A stretch of 64,000 bases of DNA from Bacteroidales bacterium UBA1756 (GTDB lineage Bacteria > Bacteroidota > Bacteroidia > Bacteroidales > WCHB1-69), in contig DCHI01000031.1 in the NCBI GenBank assembly GCA_002314795.1, positions 1 through 64,000 on the forward strand, in the 5' to 3' direction. Numbering within the stretch: position 1 is the stretch's first letter; each line of letters starts with the position of its first letter. The position numbers and the translations under genes are program-made. The notes beneath the pieces were generated by a model that was not told the DNA's origin, searched no databases, and saw only the letters and a list, made by a program, of their open reading frames with translations. Below are positions 34,592-45,048 of the stretch, piece after piece.

Positions 34592-35353
34592 TTATTTAAG
34601 ATTCAGAACGTTGGCAGTCGTGACATCTGCTACTTTTTCAATGGAACATTCGAAAATGTCGGCCACGGCTTGAGCGATAATAGGGATGTATGAGCTTTCG
34701 TTGCGTGTGCCGCGATAGGGCGTCGGAGCAAGGAAAGGCGCGTCCGTTTCTAATGCAATATGCTCTAATCCAACAATTTTGATAATATCTTTGAGCTTGT
34801 TGTTTTTGAATGTGATGACTCCGCCCACGCCAAGCAGGTAGCCCTCTTTCACAGCCCATTGTGCCTCTTGAATTCCGCCGGAAAAGCAGTGGAGGATTCC
34901 TTTTAATCCGCTTCCTGAGAATTCACGAAGAATCTCTATCGCCTCCGCGTAGGCACTGCGAATGTGCATAGAGACGGGTAGCCGACGCTGGCAAGCCCAC
35001 TCCAATTGTCTGGCAAAAACGATTCTTTGTTCTTCCAATTTGTCAGTTGAATGGTACAAATCCATTCCGATTTCTCCGATTCCAACCACGCGCGGATCGT
35101 CCAAATACTTTTCTAAAATGGAAAGTTCCTGTTCGTAGTCCTCCGGAATATCTGTCGGATGCAGGCCTACTAACGGGAACAGGTTGTCGGGATATTGTTC
35201 GACAGCTGAAAAAATGTCTGCGAGACTTTGTGAAGTGACGCTGGGGAGTACGACTTTCGTTACATCTGCTTGGATAGCACGAAGGATGACCTGGTCAAGA
35301 TCATCCTCGTAGTATTCTTTGTATAAATGTCCGTGGGAGTCAATAAAGGTCAT
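34592..35353 (-). CDS. tatD: TatD-family metal-dependent hydrolase
   Basis: 253 residues from ATG 35353, which overlaps the stop of the upstream Skp-like gene by 4 nt (ATGA); an in-frame ATG at 35407 lies inside that gene. Metal ligands: His in IDSHGHLY, Glu in GIGEIGMDLY, His in SMHIRSA and in ILHCFSG, Asp in ALETDAP. TatD enzymes are 3'-5' DNA/RNA exonucleases. It is the last gene of the porG-uppS-bamA-skp cluster. Confidence 0.92.
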   Translation of the reverse strand: MTFIDSHGHLYKEYYEDDLDQVILRAIQADVTKVVLPSVTSQSLADIFSAVEQYPDNLFPLVGLHPTDIPEDYEQELSILEKYLDDPRVVGIGEIGMDLYHSTDKLEEQRIVFARQLEWACQRRLPVSMHIRSAYAEAIEILREFSGSGLKGILHCFSGGIQEAQWAVKEGYLLGVGGVITFKNNKLKDIIKIVGLEHIALETDAPFLAPTPYRGTRNESSYIPIIAQAVADIFECSIEKVADVTTANVLNLK

Positions 35354-35859
35354 TTCTTTAGCCCTAATTTTTCCTTTACTTTGGCTGTTAAATCGGTGGA
35401 ATCCCAATGGTATGCCACTGTTGTTGTGTCAAAAACGTAGGTGAAATTCTCTGCTTTTGCAACTTCCTTAATGGCCTGTGTTACCTTTTCTTGAACTGGT
35501 GCAAGCAATTCGGCTTGTTTGGCTTGCAACTGACTTTGAGCACCTTCGGCAAATGCCTGAAGACGTTCGTACATATCTTCTAATTCCTTTTGTTTTACTT
35601 TCGCCACTGCGGGACTCATTGTGGCTTGCTTTTGTGCAAACTCTTCATATTTGGTCTGAAACTCTTGCTGCATCACTTCTCCGTCTGCTTCAAGACTTGC
35701 CTTGAGATTCCTGATAGTCACCTGTGCGCTATCGGTTTCGGGCATTACAGCAATGATTCCAGCATAATCCACGTGGCCGAATTTAGCTTTCTGCGCCATC
35801 ACTTCATTTCCTGAAAGAAGAATGAAAACGATGGCCGCTATATAGAGAATTCTTTTCAT
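35350..35859 (-). CDS. OmpH/Skp-family periplasmic chaperone (third copy)
   Basis: 169 residues with a signal peptide (ends EVMAQ). It has the Skp pattern: KFGHVDYAGIIAVMPETDSAQ strand, a long charged coiled-coil tentacle (about 45-125), then FTYVFDTTTVAY. Skp holds unfolded outer-membrane proteins on the way to BamA. It is the last of three adjacent paralogues, 31 nt behind the second. It is translationally coupled to tatD. Confidence 0.9.
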   Translation of the reverse strand: MKRILYIAAIVFILLSGNEVMAQKAKFGHVDYAGIIAVMPETDSAQVTIRNLKASLEADGEVMQQEFQTKYEEFAQKQATMSPAVAKVKQKELEDMYERLQAFAEGAQSQLQAKQAELLAPVQEKVTQAIKEVAKAENFTYVFDTTTVAYHWDSTDLTAKVKEKLGLKK

Positions 35860-35890
35860 AAGAAATTAAAAATTAAGTGGTTGAAACAAA

Positions 35891-36388
35891 TTATTTGACG
35901 CCTAATTTCTTCTTTACCAGCGCGCTGACATCGTCACCACCTTCGGAATAGAGAAGTACTTGCGTGTCAAAAATATAGGCATAGCTGTTTTCTTTTGCCA
36001 CCTCTTCGATTGCTTTTAAGATGCGGTCTTGGAAAGGTTGCATCAGTTCCAATTGCTTTTCTTGCATATCACTTTGAACGCCTTCTTGAAATTCAACGAT
36101 ACGATTTTGCAAGTCAGTAAGTTCTTTTTCGCGATATTGACGTACGGTTGTGGACATTGTGCCTGCTTCTTGGTCGAATTTTTCTTTTTTGCTTTGAAAT
36201 TCGGATACCATTCCCGCGTAGATTTCGGTCAATTCTGTTTCAAATGCTTTCAGTTTGATTTGTATGGAATCGGCGCCCGGCATAGCAAGAAACATCTCCT
36301 GCGTATTGACGTGACCGTATTTTTGTGCGTAGGTACTTGTTGTACTGACAAATAAAAGGGCAGCAAGTGCTAATAAAACTTTTTTCAT
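35891..36388 (-). CDS. OmpH/Skp-family periplasmic chaperone (second copy)
   Basis: 165 residues, signal peptide ending STYAQ, then KYGHVNTQEMFLAMPGADSIQ, a coiled-coil region (about 45-120) and SYAYIFDTQVLLYSEGGDDVSALVKKKLGVK. It closely resembles the third copy (AMPGADS versus VMPETDS, similar FxYxFDT strand), which suggests a local duplication. Role as for Skp. Confidence 0.9.
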   Translation of the reverse strand: MKKVLLALAALLFVSTTSTYAQKYGHVNTQEMFLAMPGADSIQIKLKAFETELTEIYAGMVSEFQSKKEKFDQEAGTMSTTVRQYREKELTDLQNRIVEFQEGVQSDMQEKQLELMQPFQDRILKAIEEVAKENSYAYIFDTQVLLYSEGGDDVSALVKKKLGVK

Positions 36389-36445
36389 AGTTGTAATAAT
36401 CTTTTCTATAAGTTAATTATGTGATTATCTGTTTGAAATAGAGGG

Positions 36446-36991
36446 TTACTTATCGTCGTCCTCGTCGTCATTATCGCTGGCTGTGACACCTAACTTCTGC
36501 ATAATCTGATCGTTGATGTCCCATTTGGGGTCGGCATAAATGATGGTCATAGAGCCGGCAACGTCAAATACGAAGGCGTAACCCTTTTCTTTGGCATATT
36601 CATCGATGGCCGTGAAGACGCGGTCTTGGATGGGTTTAACTAATTCTTCTCTTTTCTTAAAAAGGTCTCCGTCTGTTCCGAAACGTTTCTTTTGCAAATC
36701 CTTTGCCGCTTTTTCAGCTGCGATGATGGCGTCTTCACGTTTCTTCTTCATATTGTCGGGGAGGGTGATGGCTTCCGTCTGATATTTTTTATACATCGAG
36801 TCGATGGAAGCGAATTTCTTTTCGATTTCCTTCTGCCATTCACCAGCGAGGCGATCCAATTCGGCTTGGGCTTCGGTGTAATCCGGCATATTCCCCAAAA
36901 TGTACTCTGAATCAATGTAGGCATATTTCTGACCGAAAGTGGGTAATGTCAAGAAAGCCACGATGATAACTAATAAAATACTTTTTTTCAT
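36446..36991 (-). CDS. OmpH/Skp-family periplasmic chaperone (first copy)
   Basis: 181 residues, signal peptide ending LPTFGQ, then KYAYIDSEYILGNMPDYTEAQ, a long Lys/Glu coiled coil and GYAFVFDVAGSMTIIYADPKWDINDQIMQKLGV. It is the most diverged of the three and ends in an acidic tail (SDNDDEDDDK). It starts 65 nt after the bamA stop. BamA followed by Skp genes is the usual Bacteroidetes arrangement. Confidence 0.9.
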   Translation of the reverse strand: MKKSILLVIIVAFLTLPTFGQKYAYIDSEYILGNMPDYTEAQAELDRLAGEWQKEIEKKFASIDSMYKKYQTEAITLPDNMKKKREDAIIAAEKAAKDLQKKRFGTDGDLFKKREELVKPIQDRVFTAIDEYAKEKGYAFVFDVAGSMTIIYADPKWDINDQIMQKLGVTASDNDDEDDDK

Positions 36992-37056
36992 ATCTGAATA
37001 TTTTTATTTACGACTTGTGTAAAACGTTGTTGCTCTTCTTTTATTTTGTTTAAGGA

Positions 37057-39675
37057 CTAATCAATGGATTGGTTGATGGAGATGTGGAAGTGGCTTCCGT
37101 TGGCACCAGACAATCCGGGAACTTCGTCGAAACCGTAGCCCCAGTCGAAGCCGAGGAGTCCGAACATCGGCAGATAGATACGGATGCCGAGACCGGCTGA
37201 CTTGTACAGGTTGAACGGGGTGTATTCGCGCTGGTGGTTCCAGTCACGTCCTGCTTCTGCAAAAGCAAGGATGTAAATCGTTGCACTCGGATTCAACGTG
37301 ATGGGGTAGCGGAGTTCTGCGGTGAATTTATTGAAGATGGTACCACCGACTTCGCTGCCGTTTTCAATAGGTGTCAGTGCGCTGTCATCGTAACCGCGCA
37401 TACCGATGATTTCACGTCCGTCGAGTGCCCAGCTGGAAAGTCCGTCACCACCGAGATAGAAGCGTTCGAACGGCGGCGCCCCGATGTCCTTGTTGTACCA
37501 ACCGATGAAACCAGTTTTCAAACGAACGTTCAGCACCAAATTGTCCACGATTTTGGTAAACCACGAGATGTTGAATTTCCACTTGTGGAATTCAAGGAAT
37601 TTGTACTTCTCTTGGTCGGTTGCTGTAGTATAATCTTTGTTGCTGAATGCAGAGTAGGGGGGCGTCAACTGTACGGAGAAGGTGATTTCGGAACCTTCGC
37701 GCGGGTATATTGGCGCACTGACGGAATTACGCGTCAAAGTGAATTTGTAACTGATGTTGTTTGCATAACCGTCACTGAAAATAAAGATACTACTATAATT
37801 ATGTACGTTATAATACTGGTAAATTAAACTATGCGAAAGTTGGAAATAGTCGTCGGGCCATTTCAGCTTTTTGCCAAAAGTAACATTGGCACCCAGGATT
37901 CGGATGGCCGCGAATGCATCGTCGGAACGGGAATAGCCGTTGGTCTGCACCTGATAATAAACGTTGGCAGCCAATGTGTTCGGTTTTTTGCCGCCAAGCC
38001 AGGGTTCCACAAATGAGAAGCTGTAGGACTGGTACCAGACTGCGTTGGTAGAAATCTTCAACGACAATTTTTGACCGTCTCCGGAGGGAATGGGCTTCCA
38101 AGCATCTTTTTTGAAAAATTTTCTGAAAGAGAAGTTGTTGAAAGAGATTCCCGCACTAAGCACCAGACCGGTGGCACCGTAGCCCGCTGAGAGTTCCAAC
38201 TGGTCGGACGATGTTTCTTCTACCACGTATTCGATATCCACTGTCCCATCCGCTTCGTTCGGTGTCGGGCGGACGTCCATTTTTTCTTGGTTAAAGTAGC
38301 CCGTTGACAAAAGTACCTGTTGGGAGCGGATAATGTCGGCACGATTGAAGAGCTGTCCTGGAATCGTCGTCACTTCACGAAGGATGACGTTGTCGTTGGT
38401 CTTCGTGTTGCCACTTACCGAAATCTTGTTGTAGGTGGCCTGCTGTCCTTCGCGAATACGGATTTCAATGTCGATGGAGTCCCCTTCAATAAGAACTTCC
38501 GTCGGGTTCGCCGAGAAAAACAGGTAGCCATCATTCATATACAAAGAACTGATGTCGTTTCCATCCTTGTTCATACTGATGTTTTCCATCAGCAGTGTTT
38601 GATTGTAAACGTCACCGCGTTCGATGCTGAGTATTCTTCTAAGAACTTCCGACGAATATTTGGTGTTTCCAACGAAATCAATGTTTCTGAAATAGTATCG
38701 AGGACCTTCGTCAACGGTGATGTCAATGTAGGCGAGGTTCTTTTTGACGTAGAAAGTGTCTTTTATAATCTGTGCGTCACGATAACCCAACTCGTTGAAT
38801 TTTTCAATCAAGTGCGTTTTGTCTTCTTCATAAACGCCTTTGATGAATTTGGATGCCTTGAAAATGTGGAAGTTGACACGTCCGGCAAAGTAATCGGCTA
38901 AGTGTTCAATGATATCTTTTGAACGATAATAGTCGGGATGTTTGAGCATATAACGAATCACCGTGTCCGCTTTGTAAAATGGCGTGAAGTGAAAGCGTTC
39001 CTTCGTGCTCTTCATCGCTTTCAGCAGCTTCGCATTGGAGACGTTGTTGTTCCCGATAAAAGTGATGCGGTCAATCTTGATTTTCTTTCCCTTGTTGATG
39101 TGGAAATAGAGGTTGACAGCTTTTGTCACCTTTTCGTCAGGTTTTTCTTCTACGAAAACGTCGCAGTTGTAAAAACCTTTGTCAATGTAAAAATCTTTTA
39201 TAAGATTGATACACGTGGTTTTAAGATTGTCGTTGACAATATTTCCTTGCGAGATTTTGAGTTTCTCTCTCAAGTCGGTCTCTTCGTTTTTCTTAGCACC
39301 GACGAAAGCGAAAGCTAACATTCTTGAGCGTGCTTCCAAGTAAATGTCAAAGAAAGCCGTGTTGCCGACGGTTTTGGTGATGGAAATACGAATGTTTTCG
39401 TAAAGTCCTGTACTCCAAAGCTTTTTTATGGTATTGGAAATCTTATCCCCCGGAATATCAACCTGTTCACCTACCTGAAAAAGAAGCAAACGTTGATCTA
39501 AAGCTCCTGAACCGGAGGTTGTGATTCCGCCGACTTCATAGGTGACGGGATTGGCGTAATCTATCTCAAAATGGGAAACAGTGTCTTCGGAAGTGAGTAC
39601 AACTTGAGCGAAACCGATAATGTTTGTGAACATTATCGCTAAGAATATCAATAGTTTATGGTTGAATTTCGTCAA
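37057..39675 (-). CDS. bamA: Outer-membrane protein assembly factor BamA
   Basis: 872 residues. Signal peptide to about residue 23 (IIGFAQ), several POTRA domains over about 30-440 (for example KIDRITFIGNNNVSNAKLLKAM and YFRNIDFVGNTKYSSEVLRRIL), then a 16-strand Omp85 barrel with GAPPFERFYLGGDGLSSWALDG (the conserved lid/L6 region) and the final strand HFHISINQSID. It inserts barrel proteins into the outer membrane. Downstream are three Skp chaperone genes and upstream uppS and porG. A minus-strand TAAGTTTG at 39701-39708 is a candidate -7 element, so bamA may also have its own promoter. Confidence 0.96.
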   Translation of the reverse strand: MTKFNHKLLIFLAIMFTNIIGFAQVVLTSEDTVSHFEIDYANPVTYEVGGITTSGSGALDQRLLLFQVGEQVDIPGDKISNTIKKLWSTGLYENIRISITKTVGNTAFFDIYLEARSRMLAFAFVGAKKNEETDLREKLKISQGNIVNDNLKTTCINLIKDFYIDKGFYNCDVFVEEKPDEKVTKAVNLYFHINKGKKIKIDRITFIGNNNVSNAKLLKAMKSTKERFHFTPFYKADTVIRYMLKHPDYYRSKDIIEHLADYFAGRVNFHIFKASKFIKGVYEEDKTHLIEKFNELGYRDAQIIKDTFYVKKNLAYIDITVDEGPRYYFRNIDFVGNTKYSSEVLRRILSIERGDVYNQTLLMENISMNKDGNDISSLYMNDGYLFFSANPTEVLIEGDSIDIEIRIREGQQATYNKISVSGNTKTNDNVILREVTTIPGQLFNRADIIRSQQVLLSTGYFNQEKMDVRPTPNEADGTVDIEYVVEETSSDQLELSAGYGATGLVLSAGISFNNFSFRKFFKKDAWKPIPSGDGQKLSLKISTNAVWYQSYSFSFVEPWLGGKKPNTLAANVYYQVQTNGYSRSDDAFAAIRILGANVTFGKKLKWPDDYFQLSHSLIYQYYNVHNYSSIFIFSDGYANNISYKFTLTRNSVSAPIYPREGSEITFSVQLTPPYSAFSNKDYTTATDQEKYKFLEFHKWKFNISWFTKIVDNLVLNVRLKTGFIGWYNKDIGAPPFERFYLGGDGLSSWALDGREIIGMRGYDDSALTPIENGSEVGGTIFNKFTAELRYPITLNPSATIYILAFAEAGRDWNHQREYTPFNLYKSAGLGIRIYLPMFGLLGFDWGYGFDEVPGLSGANGSHFHISINQSID

Positions 39676-39743
39676 TGTTTCCGTTGTAAAATTAGGGAGG
39701 CAAACTTAATAAAAAAAACGTCAGGAACTCCCTCTTTTGTAAA

Positions 39744-40475
39744 TTAGTTTTGAACTTGTTCGCTGGTCATTCCGAAGCGGCGCTCTCTGTTTTGATATTG
39801 GTTGATGATGTCTCGCAGATGCTCCCCGTTAAAGTCAGGCCACATCACCGGCGTGAAGAAAAGTTCCGTGTATGCGGACTGCCAAAGCAGGAAATTGCTG
39901 ATTCGTTTTTCGCCCCCCGTACGAATGAGAATGTCTGGGTCGGGTATGTTGTGAGTATAGAGATGCTGTGATATGATTTCTTCCGTAATTTGAGAAGACG
40001 TAATCTGCTTGTTTTCAATCTTTTCTGCAATCTTTTTAAAGCAAGACACTAATTCGGAACGGCCGCTGTAACTCAAGGCCAACGATAGTGTAAGCCCGGT
40101 GCAGTGCGCCGAGCGTTCAATGGCATCCAATAATTCTTTGCGGCACAATTCTGGCAAATCGTCCAAATTGCCGATAGCGTTGAGACGGACATTGTTCTGT
40201 ATCAGATTGTCCAACTCGTTGCGAAGCGAGGCGACAAGTAGCGTCATCAGGGCTTCGACCTCTTCGCGGGGACGATTCCAATTTTCGGTTGAAAAAGTGT
40301 AAAGTGTCAGATAGGGGATTTGCAGTTTCCCTGCTTCTTCTACAATACGGCGGACGGCCTTGGCACCCTCTTTGTGCCCTTGCACCCGTTCTAATCCGCG
40401 TTGCTTTGCCCATCGGCCGTTCCCATCCATAATGATGGCTATGTGTTTGATTGACTTCATCAAAGTATCTGTCAT
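39744..40475 (-). CDS. uppS: Undecaprenyl diphosphate synthase
   Basis: 243 residues (238 if it starts at the inner ATG at 40460). Catalytic Asp17 in HIAIIMDGNGRWAKQRG, then GHKEGAKAVRRIVEEA, LTLYTFSTENWNRP and the C-terminal RTGGEKRISNFLLWQSAYTELFF. It is a cis-prenyltransferase that makes the C55 lipid carrier for peptidoglycan and LPS O-units. It sits between porG and bamA, a conserved Bacteroidetes order. Confidence 0.95.
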   Translation of the reverse strand: MTDTLMKSIKHIAIIMDGNGRWAKQRGLERVQGHKEGAKAVRRIVEEAGKLQIPYLTLYTFSTENWNRPREEVEALMTLLVASLRNELDNLIQNNVRLNAIGNLDDLPELCRKELLDAIERSAHCTGLTLSLALSYSGRSELVSCFKKIAEKIENKQITSSQITEEIISQHLYTHNIPDPDILIRTGGEKRISNFLLWQSAYTELFFTPVMWPDFNGEHLRDIINQYQNRERRFGMTSEQVQN

Positions 40476-40484
40476 TCAGTAAGT

Positions 40485-41324
40485 TTAAAGTCTGCTGTTG
40501 CCGCTGACGGCTTTTCTTTTAACGTTGGTGCGTATGTCGCACGATTTGTCCATATCACCAAATTTGACGGTGAGGGTAACACCGGCAAAGGAGTACAAAT
40601 CTTTGGTGGTTTGGTTCCCGCGTCCGGTTCCTGCCTGATGCAGTGTTTCGGAACGGTCGGCCAATGCTGCTACAACCGGACCACGCTTGTCGTACAAAGT
40701 CTGATTGTCGTAGTAGTTTCCGCTCACATCGTCCAAGTAGTCGGTGAAAGTGTAGCGGAGGCCCCATTCGGCGCCGAGGGAAATGTATTTCGCGAAATTA
40801 AAACGGAAGCCCAATCCGAACGGGATGGCGACACTGCATAACGAATAGTAATCCTTTTGTCCTTCTAATCCTTGCCCTTCCGTTCCCAAGTGTTGCAAAG
40901 CAAAGGTCTGTCCGTTGTATTCTGCCTGCGGGTTGAAAGAGAAAACGGAGATTCCTGCAAAGATATAAGGGGAAAAGAAATTCTTTCCTCTTTCATTATA
41001 TAATTTAAAAAAATTCATTTCTGCTTGAACGGAAATTTCGGTGATGGGGGAGGTGAAACTCAGATTCCGTTCGTAATTCTTGTTCGTGATGGCATCGCTA
41101 CCGGCAACTTTGGCAAATAGAACGTCTGCTTTGATAGCCCAACGTGGAGTGAAGTTGTATCGGTAAATGATGCCTCCTGCCAACTGTGGCATTTTGAACA
41201 ACCCACGAGGGTTCAGGTCGCCCAGGTAAAAAGAGGTTCCCACCATTGCTCCTAATTCAGAACGTTGTGCAAAACTCGAAAGGGTGAGCACGGTTGCTAA
41301 AAACAAAAGGGTAATTTTCTTCAT
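40485..41324 (-). CDS. porG: PorG-like outer-membrane component of type IX secretion (DUF6089)
   Basis: 279 residues, signal peptide ending LSSFAQ, then RSELGAMVGTSFYLGDLNP, an eight-strand-type barrel with IIYRYNFTPRWAIKADVLFA and GLGFRFNFAKYISLGAEWGLRYTFTDYLDDV. This is the DUF6089 pattern of PorG, which tethers the PorKN ring of T9SS to the outer membrane. Its place directly before uppS and bamA is the conserved location. It supports the reading of the two secreted enzymes in this window as T9SS cargo. Confidence 0.85.
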   Translation of the reverse strand: MKKITLLFLATVLTLSSFAQRSELGAMVGTSFYLGDLNPRGLFKMPQLAGGIIYRYNFTPRWAIKADVLFAKVAGSDAITNKNYERNLSFTSPITEISVQAEMNFFKLYNERGKNFFSPYIFAGISVFSFNPQAEYNGQTFALQHLGTEGQGLEGQKDYYSLCSVAIPFGLGFRFNFAKYISLGAEWGLRYTFTDYLDDVSGNYYDNQTLYDKRGPVVAALADRSETLHQAGTGRGNQTTKDLYSFAGVTLTVKFGDMDKSCDIRTNVKRKAVSGNSRL

Positions 41325-41418
41325 CTATATAAAAATGTGCAATTATCGCAGTTCCCACTAACGATTTGGAGTGCAAATTATTGTACTTCTTTAAAAAAAG
41401 AGCCAATAAGAAATAATA

Positions 41419-41991
41419 TTATTGTTTCATCTGAAAGCGCCACGGAAGCAGGGCATCTTCTTTCGCGTACGCCACGCCAACGCGCGGTCCCGCAACAATT
41501 TGCTCCTTCGGAACAAGAATCCCGCGGTCTTCTACCCATAATGTGTCAGAATTGAGCGGTGTTCCATTTTGTAACAGAGTGATTCCGAGCGCTTTGCATA
41601 CTTTTCCGGGTCCGATGGTCATCTCGGGAATACAGCGAGTTTTTCCAGTTCGCTTGAGCATCAGCTCTTCCCCGTGGGTAGGGGCGATGGCTCGAATGAG
41701 TATGGCGTCTGGAATTTCCTTCTCATTGGTGACAAAGTTGAGCATATAATGCATTCCGTAACAAAGATATACGTATGCCACCCCGCCTTTGGCATACATC
41801 ATTTCGTTCCGACGGGTGCGTCTTCCCCCAAAAGCGTGAGAGGCACGGTCCCCCGTGCCTCTGTATGCTTCTGTTTCCGTTATCATTCCTCCCGCGATCT
41901 GGCCGTCAATTTGCGTGAATACATATTTTCCAAGCAAGTCTTTGGCTAAATGTACGACATCGGAATGTTGAAAATAATCAGGAAACGTCAT
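41419..41991 (-). CDS. mpg: DNA-3-methyladenine glycosylase (AAG/Mpg type)
   Basis: 190 residues, cytosolic. It has the AAG fold motifs LAKDLLGKYVF, ETEAYRGTGDRASHAFGGRRTRRNEMMY (catalytic Glu and DNA-intercalating region), GVAYVYLCYGMHYMLNFV and MTIGPGKVCKALGI. It removes alkylated and deaminated purines in base-excision repair. It starts 3 nt after the gap gene stop, so both are probably one transcript. Confidence 0.93.
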   Translation of the reverse strand: MTFPDYFQHSDVVHLAKDLLGKYVFTQIDGQIAGGMITETEAYRGTGDRASHAFGGRRTRRNEMMYAKGGVAYVYLCYGMHYMLNFVTNEKEIPDAILIRAIAPTHGEELMLKRTGKTRCIPEMTIGPGKVCKALGITLLQNGTPLNSDTLWVEDRGILVPKEQIVAGPRVGVAYAKEDALLPWRFQMKQ

Positions 41992-41994
41992 CCT

Positions 41995-43014
<1,020 letters not shown>

Positions 43015-43051
43015 TTAAGTTAGTTGTATAAGATATATTATTAGAGGGGGA

Positions 43052-44146
43052 TTATTTTTCCTCTTTAAATTCATAGTCTTGTAAGCGAATAAAACGTGCC
43101 TTCACATTTTCGTATCCGCCTTTTTCCACACGTTTGAACTGAAATTTGTAAGACAGCGTTTGCGTGGTCGGAATTGCATAGTTGTTGGCAATCATCGTGA
43201 GAAAGAACTTGGTGATGTCGTAGCCCTGGTATGCATAATTGTCGATGGTGGGAAGGGAGTGGAAATGCTCGCCGTATTTATAAGTAAAAAGACGGCTGTT
43301 GACATCGGCTTCATCTACGAAATAGTTGGCGAAATAGGCGACGTTCAATCCGTTCATATTTTCAATGTTGAACTCTTCCGTCTCAACCCATTCTTCGGGA
43401 ATCACCCAAGTGTAGGAGGGGAGCGAGGTGCTTGTCAGCGCCTGGTGGACACCTTTTGTAAAAGAGGATGGGTGATTGAAGCAGGCGATGACGACGTTAT
43501 CTTTAGTTGCAGATAACTTGTTCCCAAAGAAAGTGGAGTCTGTAACCTTGTGGAAGGGAATGTTGCGTGAGGTAAAGTACTCTTCGTATGCCTGTGCGTC
43601 GTGCGTAGCGTGCTGCGCCGAAGTCCACAAGATGATATTTGCATTCGGAAAATGGCTGCTGATGTACGCGGGCCGGCTTGACAGAGAAGGATATGCTTTG
43701 TAGATGTACGGATTGCCAACGATGATGTCGTGACGGGAGGAGAACGGATTGACGACTGGGATTTTGTTCTTGCGTCCATACTCGGCTACCGTCGGGAAAA
43801 GTTTCCCGTAAACCGGCGCAATGATGAGTTCAATCCGTTGATTGGCAAATTCTTTGAGGGCTGCATCTAAGGAGGAGGCGTCGGTTATGTCGCGCACGAT
43901 GATGTTGAAATCGTATCCTTCATCTCCTAATTCGGAAATGGCGACCTGCGCCCCTTGCCAAAAGTGAATCAGCGTTTTCCCAAATATGTTCTCAATATCT
44001 TGCTGCGTATTGATGTTTTCTATGGACGAATTGTTGACTTTGTCAGCATCGATGGGCAGTAGGAACAAAATGTTTTGCTGCGCAGACGCAAAAAGTGTCG
44101 CCATAAGCAGAAGCACCAAGATGATGAATGATTTTTTGTTTATCAT
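43052..44146 (-). CDS. Periplasmic-binding-protein-like exported protein
   Basis: 364 residues from ATG 44146, which is followed directly by a signal peptide (MINKKSFIILVLLL...FASAQ). An earlier in-frame ATG at 44239 lies inside the acyltransferase gene. The body looks like a type I periplasmic binding fold (NILFLLPIDADKVNN, FWQGAQVAISELGDEGYDFNIIVRD, IELIIAPVYGKLFPTVAEYGRKNKIPVVNPF), of the sort found at the C-terminus of LysM proteins in Bacteroidetes, here without a LysM domain. No transporter genes are adjacent. Ligand unknown. Confidence 0.7.
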   Translation of the reverse strand: MINKKSFIILVLLLMATLFASAQQNILFLLPIDADKVNNSSIENINTQQDIENIFGKTLIHFWQGAQVAISELGDEGYDFNIIVRDITDASSLDAALKEFANQRIELIIAPVYGKLFPTVAEYGRKNKIPVVNPFSSRHDIIVGNPYIYKAYPSLSSRPAYISSHFPNANIILWTSAQHATHDAQAYEEYFTSRNIPFHKVTDSTFFGNKLSATKDNVVIACFNHPSSFTKGVHQALTSTSLPSYTWVIPEEWVETEEFNIENMNGLNVAYFANYFVDEADVNSRLFTYKYGEHFHSLPTIDNYAYQGYDITKFFLTMIANNYAIPTTQTLSYKFQFKRVEKGGYENVKARFIRLQDYEFKEEK

Positions 44147-44168
44147 ATAAACTATTATAAAGGTCGGT

Positions 44169-45047
44169 TTAATTTTCTTGTGGTAGTTCAACTTTGTGTT
44201 TCCATCTCCGATGGCTCCAGAGCCAGAATGCCGGTGCACGGCGGATGGTTGTTTCTAAATGTCGGACATACTTTTCTGTGATTTCGCCGTGGTCGGTTTC
44301 CGTTGGTCTGTCGGTGATGAGATGGTTGACGATTCTGTAGTGCCCCTTTCGTTCCTTGATGATTTCGTAATAGATAACCGGAATGTCGTATTTCTTGGCA
44401 AAATATTCCGGCCCGTAAATAATGGCGGAGGGTTGGTTCAGAAACGTGGTTTTATAACTCTTGTTCACGTTGTTGGGAGATTGGTCCGACAGCATCATAT
44501 AAGCAACTGGCGTGTTGTTTTGTTCAAATTGTTGAAAAATTTCTCTCACGTGGTCTGCGAACACGACTTGTGTGCCGTAGCGAGTGCGGGCGCGATTGAC
44601 CAACTTCTCGAAAGACTTGTTCGTGTTGGCTTTTCCAACCCCGACGGCTCGGTGATGGTATTGCATAGGAAGACTCAGAATCATCCATTCCCAGTTGTTG
44701 TAGTGACTGGAAACTAAAATGACGCTTTTCCCTTGCTCATAGTACTGATTCACCAATTCGGGATTTTCACACACATAGCGGCGCAAAACGTGCTTGCGCG
44801 TCATCGTCAGCATCTTCAGCATTTCGGCGGCAATCTGCGACAAATGTTTGTAGTAAGATTTCCGGAGACTTTTAATCTCTTTTTTGTCTAAGTCCGGAAA
44901 CGATTTCATTAGGTTCTTCGTCGTGACGTTTTTTCTATATCCAATCAAATAATAGATGCATAAATAGAAAATGTACCCAATGCCGTAAAGCACCGTCAAG
45001 GGAAATAGGGAGAGTGGGTAGAGGATGAGATAAAACAGAAGGTGCAT
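44169..45047 (-). CDS. LpxL/HtrB-type lipid A acyltransferase
   Basis: 292 residues with one N-terminal membrane segment. The acyltransferase HX4E motif is H115-YNNW-E120 in SSHYNNWEW, followed by the typical FADHVREIF and MLSDQSPN stretches. It transfers a secondary acyl chain onto lipid A or a related lipid at the inner membrane. It starts 1 nt after the GmhB-like gene, which also belongs to LPS synthesis. Confidence 0.88.
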   Translation of the reverse strand: MHLLFYLILYPLSLFPLTVLYGIGYIFYLCIYYLIGYRKNVTTKNLMKSFPDLDKKEIKSLRKSYYKHLSQIAAEMLKMLTMTRKHVLRRYVCENPELVNQYYEQGKSVILVSSHYNNWEWMILSLPMQYHHRAVGVGKANTNKSFEKLVNRARTRYGTQVVFADHVREIFQQFEQNNTPVAYMMLSDQSPNNVNKSYKTTFLNQPSAIIYGPEYFAKKYDIPVIYYEIIKERKGHYRIVNHLITDRPTETDHGEITEKYVRHLETTIRRAPAFWLWSHRRWKHKVELPQEN

Positions 45048-45048
45048 T

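Noticed and set aside
37234..37827. 197-residue plus-strand frame opposite bamA
   Set aside because: Fully inside bamA on the other strand, with no promoter or recognisable domain.
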